Source: Coemansia sp. RSA 922 (Eukaryota > Kickxellomycota > Kickxellomycetes > Kickxellales > Kickxellaceae). From it: a stretch of 17,997 nucleotides of DNA. The stretch covers positions 1-17,997 of the forward strand of contig JANBQS010000439.1 of NCBI GenBank assembly GCA_027577415.1, read 5' to 3'. This document shows, one piece after another, positions 17,210 through 17,997 of the stretch. A program made the translations under genes and the position numbers. The number at the start of each line of letters is the position of its first letter. The first letter of the stretch is position 1. The notes under the pieces are model-generated. The model saw only the letters and a list, made by a program, of their open reading frames with translations. It searched no databases and was not told where the DNA came from.

Positions 17210-17836
17210 ATGCAGCTCACTAACCTTGCCGTTTCGTTGTTCGCTGTCGCCGCTACTGCTGCCGCTGCTCCTGCTGATGGGCGCCCCAATATGGTTCGCA
17301 TCGGACACGCTGCTGATGGGCGTCCCAATATGGTTCGTATTGGTCACGCTGCTGATGGACGTCCGACCATTGTGCGTATCGCTCATGACGGTTCTCCCAC
17401 CGTTGTTCGCATCGGTCATGATCAGCCACCTGCCTCGGTAGTGCGTATTGGTCACGATGGAGATAGCTCCTCTGGTTCTCCTGGTTCCTCTGGTTCGTCG
17501 AGCCCTGACTCGAGCTCCGAGTCTTCCAGCCCTTCGAGTTCCGAGTCTCCATCCTCCACGAGCTCAGAGTCGAGCACTACTCCTAGTTCGTCGTCGAAGC
17601 CATCATCGAGTCCCACTAGCGACTCTAGCAAGCCCTCTGGCAAACCTACTGATAAACCTACGGATAAACCTTCTGGAACTTCAACTGAGTTTGTCGATGG
17701 TAATACCACCGTTATGTCGTCCACTACACATTCCGACTCCTCGTCCAAGACTAACAGTGCAATGAGCAGTCGTGGATTTACTTCGGTTGTTACTCTGGCT
17801 CTGGCTGGTGTATCTGTGTTTGTCGCTGCTTTCTAA
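17210..17836 (+). CDS. Secreted Ser-rich GPI-anchored protein with N-terminal VRIGHD repeats, 208 aa
   Basis: I know no named family for it. The N-terminus is a signal peptide (MQLTNLAVSLFAVAATAA, cleavage about residue 19-20). Next come five copies of a repeat with core VRI(G/A)H. Two are a perfect 13-residue tandem ADGRPNMVRIGHA (22-34, 35-47), then ADGRPTIVRIAHD (48-60), GSPTVVRIGHD (61-71) and QPPASVVRIGHD (72-83). Residues 86 to about 145 are a Ser/Pro/Thr mucin-like stalk, probably heavily O-mannosylated, followed by KPSGKPTDKPTDKPSG and one N-glycosylation sequon (NTT). The last 20 or so residues (GFTSVVTLALAGVSVFVAAF) are a hydrophobic GPI-attachment tail after a small-residue site. 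The layout fits a cell-wall or plasma-membrane protein with the repeat displayed at the outer tip. The start codon has A at -3. The repeat's role is unknown. Confidence 0.85.
   Translation: MQLTNLAVSLFAVAATAAAAPADGRPNMVRIGHAADGRPNMVRIGHAADGRPTIVRIAHDGSPTVVRIGHDQPPASVVRIGHDGDSSSGSPGSSGSSSPDSSSESSSPSSSESPSSTSSESSTTPSSSSKPSSSPTSDSSKPSGKPTDKPTDKPSGTSTEFVDGNTTVMSSTTHSDSSSKTNSAMSSRGFTSVVTLALAGVSVFVAAF
17273..17458 (+). repeat. Tandem coding repeat (39-nt unit, decaying) in the surface protein
   Basis: Three 39-nt units begin at 17273, 17312 and 17351. The first two encode identical peptides with a few silent changes. Two shorter, more diverged units follow to 17458. The gradient from perfect to degenerate suggests expansion at the 5' end of the array. 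Confidence 0.85.
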
Positions 17837-17997
17837 ACGAAATGTCATTTTTTTGTTATCTCGTCTTTGCTACTTTTTTTTTCTCCTCTTGATACCTGAA
17901 CTTAATGGAGTTGTCCCCTTCAAGGTATGATTATCACATGATTAAAGCATGGTAATGATTTCCAAGCATTGTATGTGGGAGGGATCTAGATCGGGGG
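17837..17997. other. Right-edge intergenic sequence
   Basis: 161 bp with T-rich runs just after the stop codon (3' UTR of the surface protein gene). Nothing else is recognised before the window ends. Confidence 0.4.

Noticed and set aside
17202..17441. Overlapping + strand frame across the VRIGHD repeat (repeats of an APIWF/VPIWF kind)
   Set aside because: A by-product of the 39-nt repeat read in another frame; the sense frame has a signal peptide and GPI tail.

Overview
The window looks like gene-dense nuclear DNA from a fungus. The protein-coding genes are typical of opisthokonts: exocyst Exo84, PP2A methylesterase, an endosomal-type CLC, cohesin SMC3, a DUF4246 protein and a Ser-rich GPI-anchored surface protein. 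The only introns seen are two short spliceosomal introns (84 and 93 nt, GTAAGT donors, CTAAC-like branch sites) at the very 5' end of SMC3. Intron poverty, an F-box/LRR-type protein and a DUF4246 protein together suggest an early-diverging lineage such as Kickxellomycotina (Coemansia/Linderina-like). That placement is an inference, not something the sequence proves.

Layout. 1-1503 (+) is the 3' part of an Exo84-like exocyst gene, cut by the left edge. 1753-3462 (+) encodes a 569-aa F-box/LRR-like protein. 3702-5423 (+) encodes a 573-aa DUF4246 protein that appears to have lost its metal-binding motif. 5613-8590 is an AT-richer accessory island. It carries two diverged small genes on the minus strand (5613-6005 and 7470-7835), each followed in + coordinates by a duplicated promoter/5' flank with a matching TATA box. 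The second copy has an extra 138-bp tandem duplication upstream. 8869-9873 (-) is protein phosphatase methylesterase, sharing a 238-bp divergent intergenic region with a CLC gene at 10112-12646 (+). 12891-16658 (+) is SMC3, in three exons, full length. 17210-17836 (+) encodes a secreted, GPI-anchored, Ser-rich protein with an N-terminal tandem VRIGHD-type repeat.

The conserved genes serve unrelated housekeeping roles (exocytosis, PP2A control, organelle ion homeostasis, cohesion) and do not form a pathway or operon. The most interesting material is the duplicated island, where the promoter and 5' UTR are visibly better conserved than the proteins. Also notable are the catalytic-residue losses in the DUF4246 protein, the two unusual glutamines in the CLC transport path, and the repeat surface protein.
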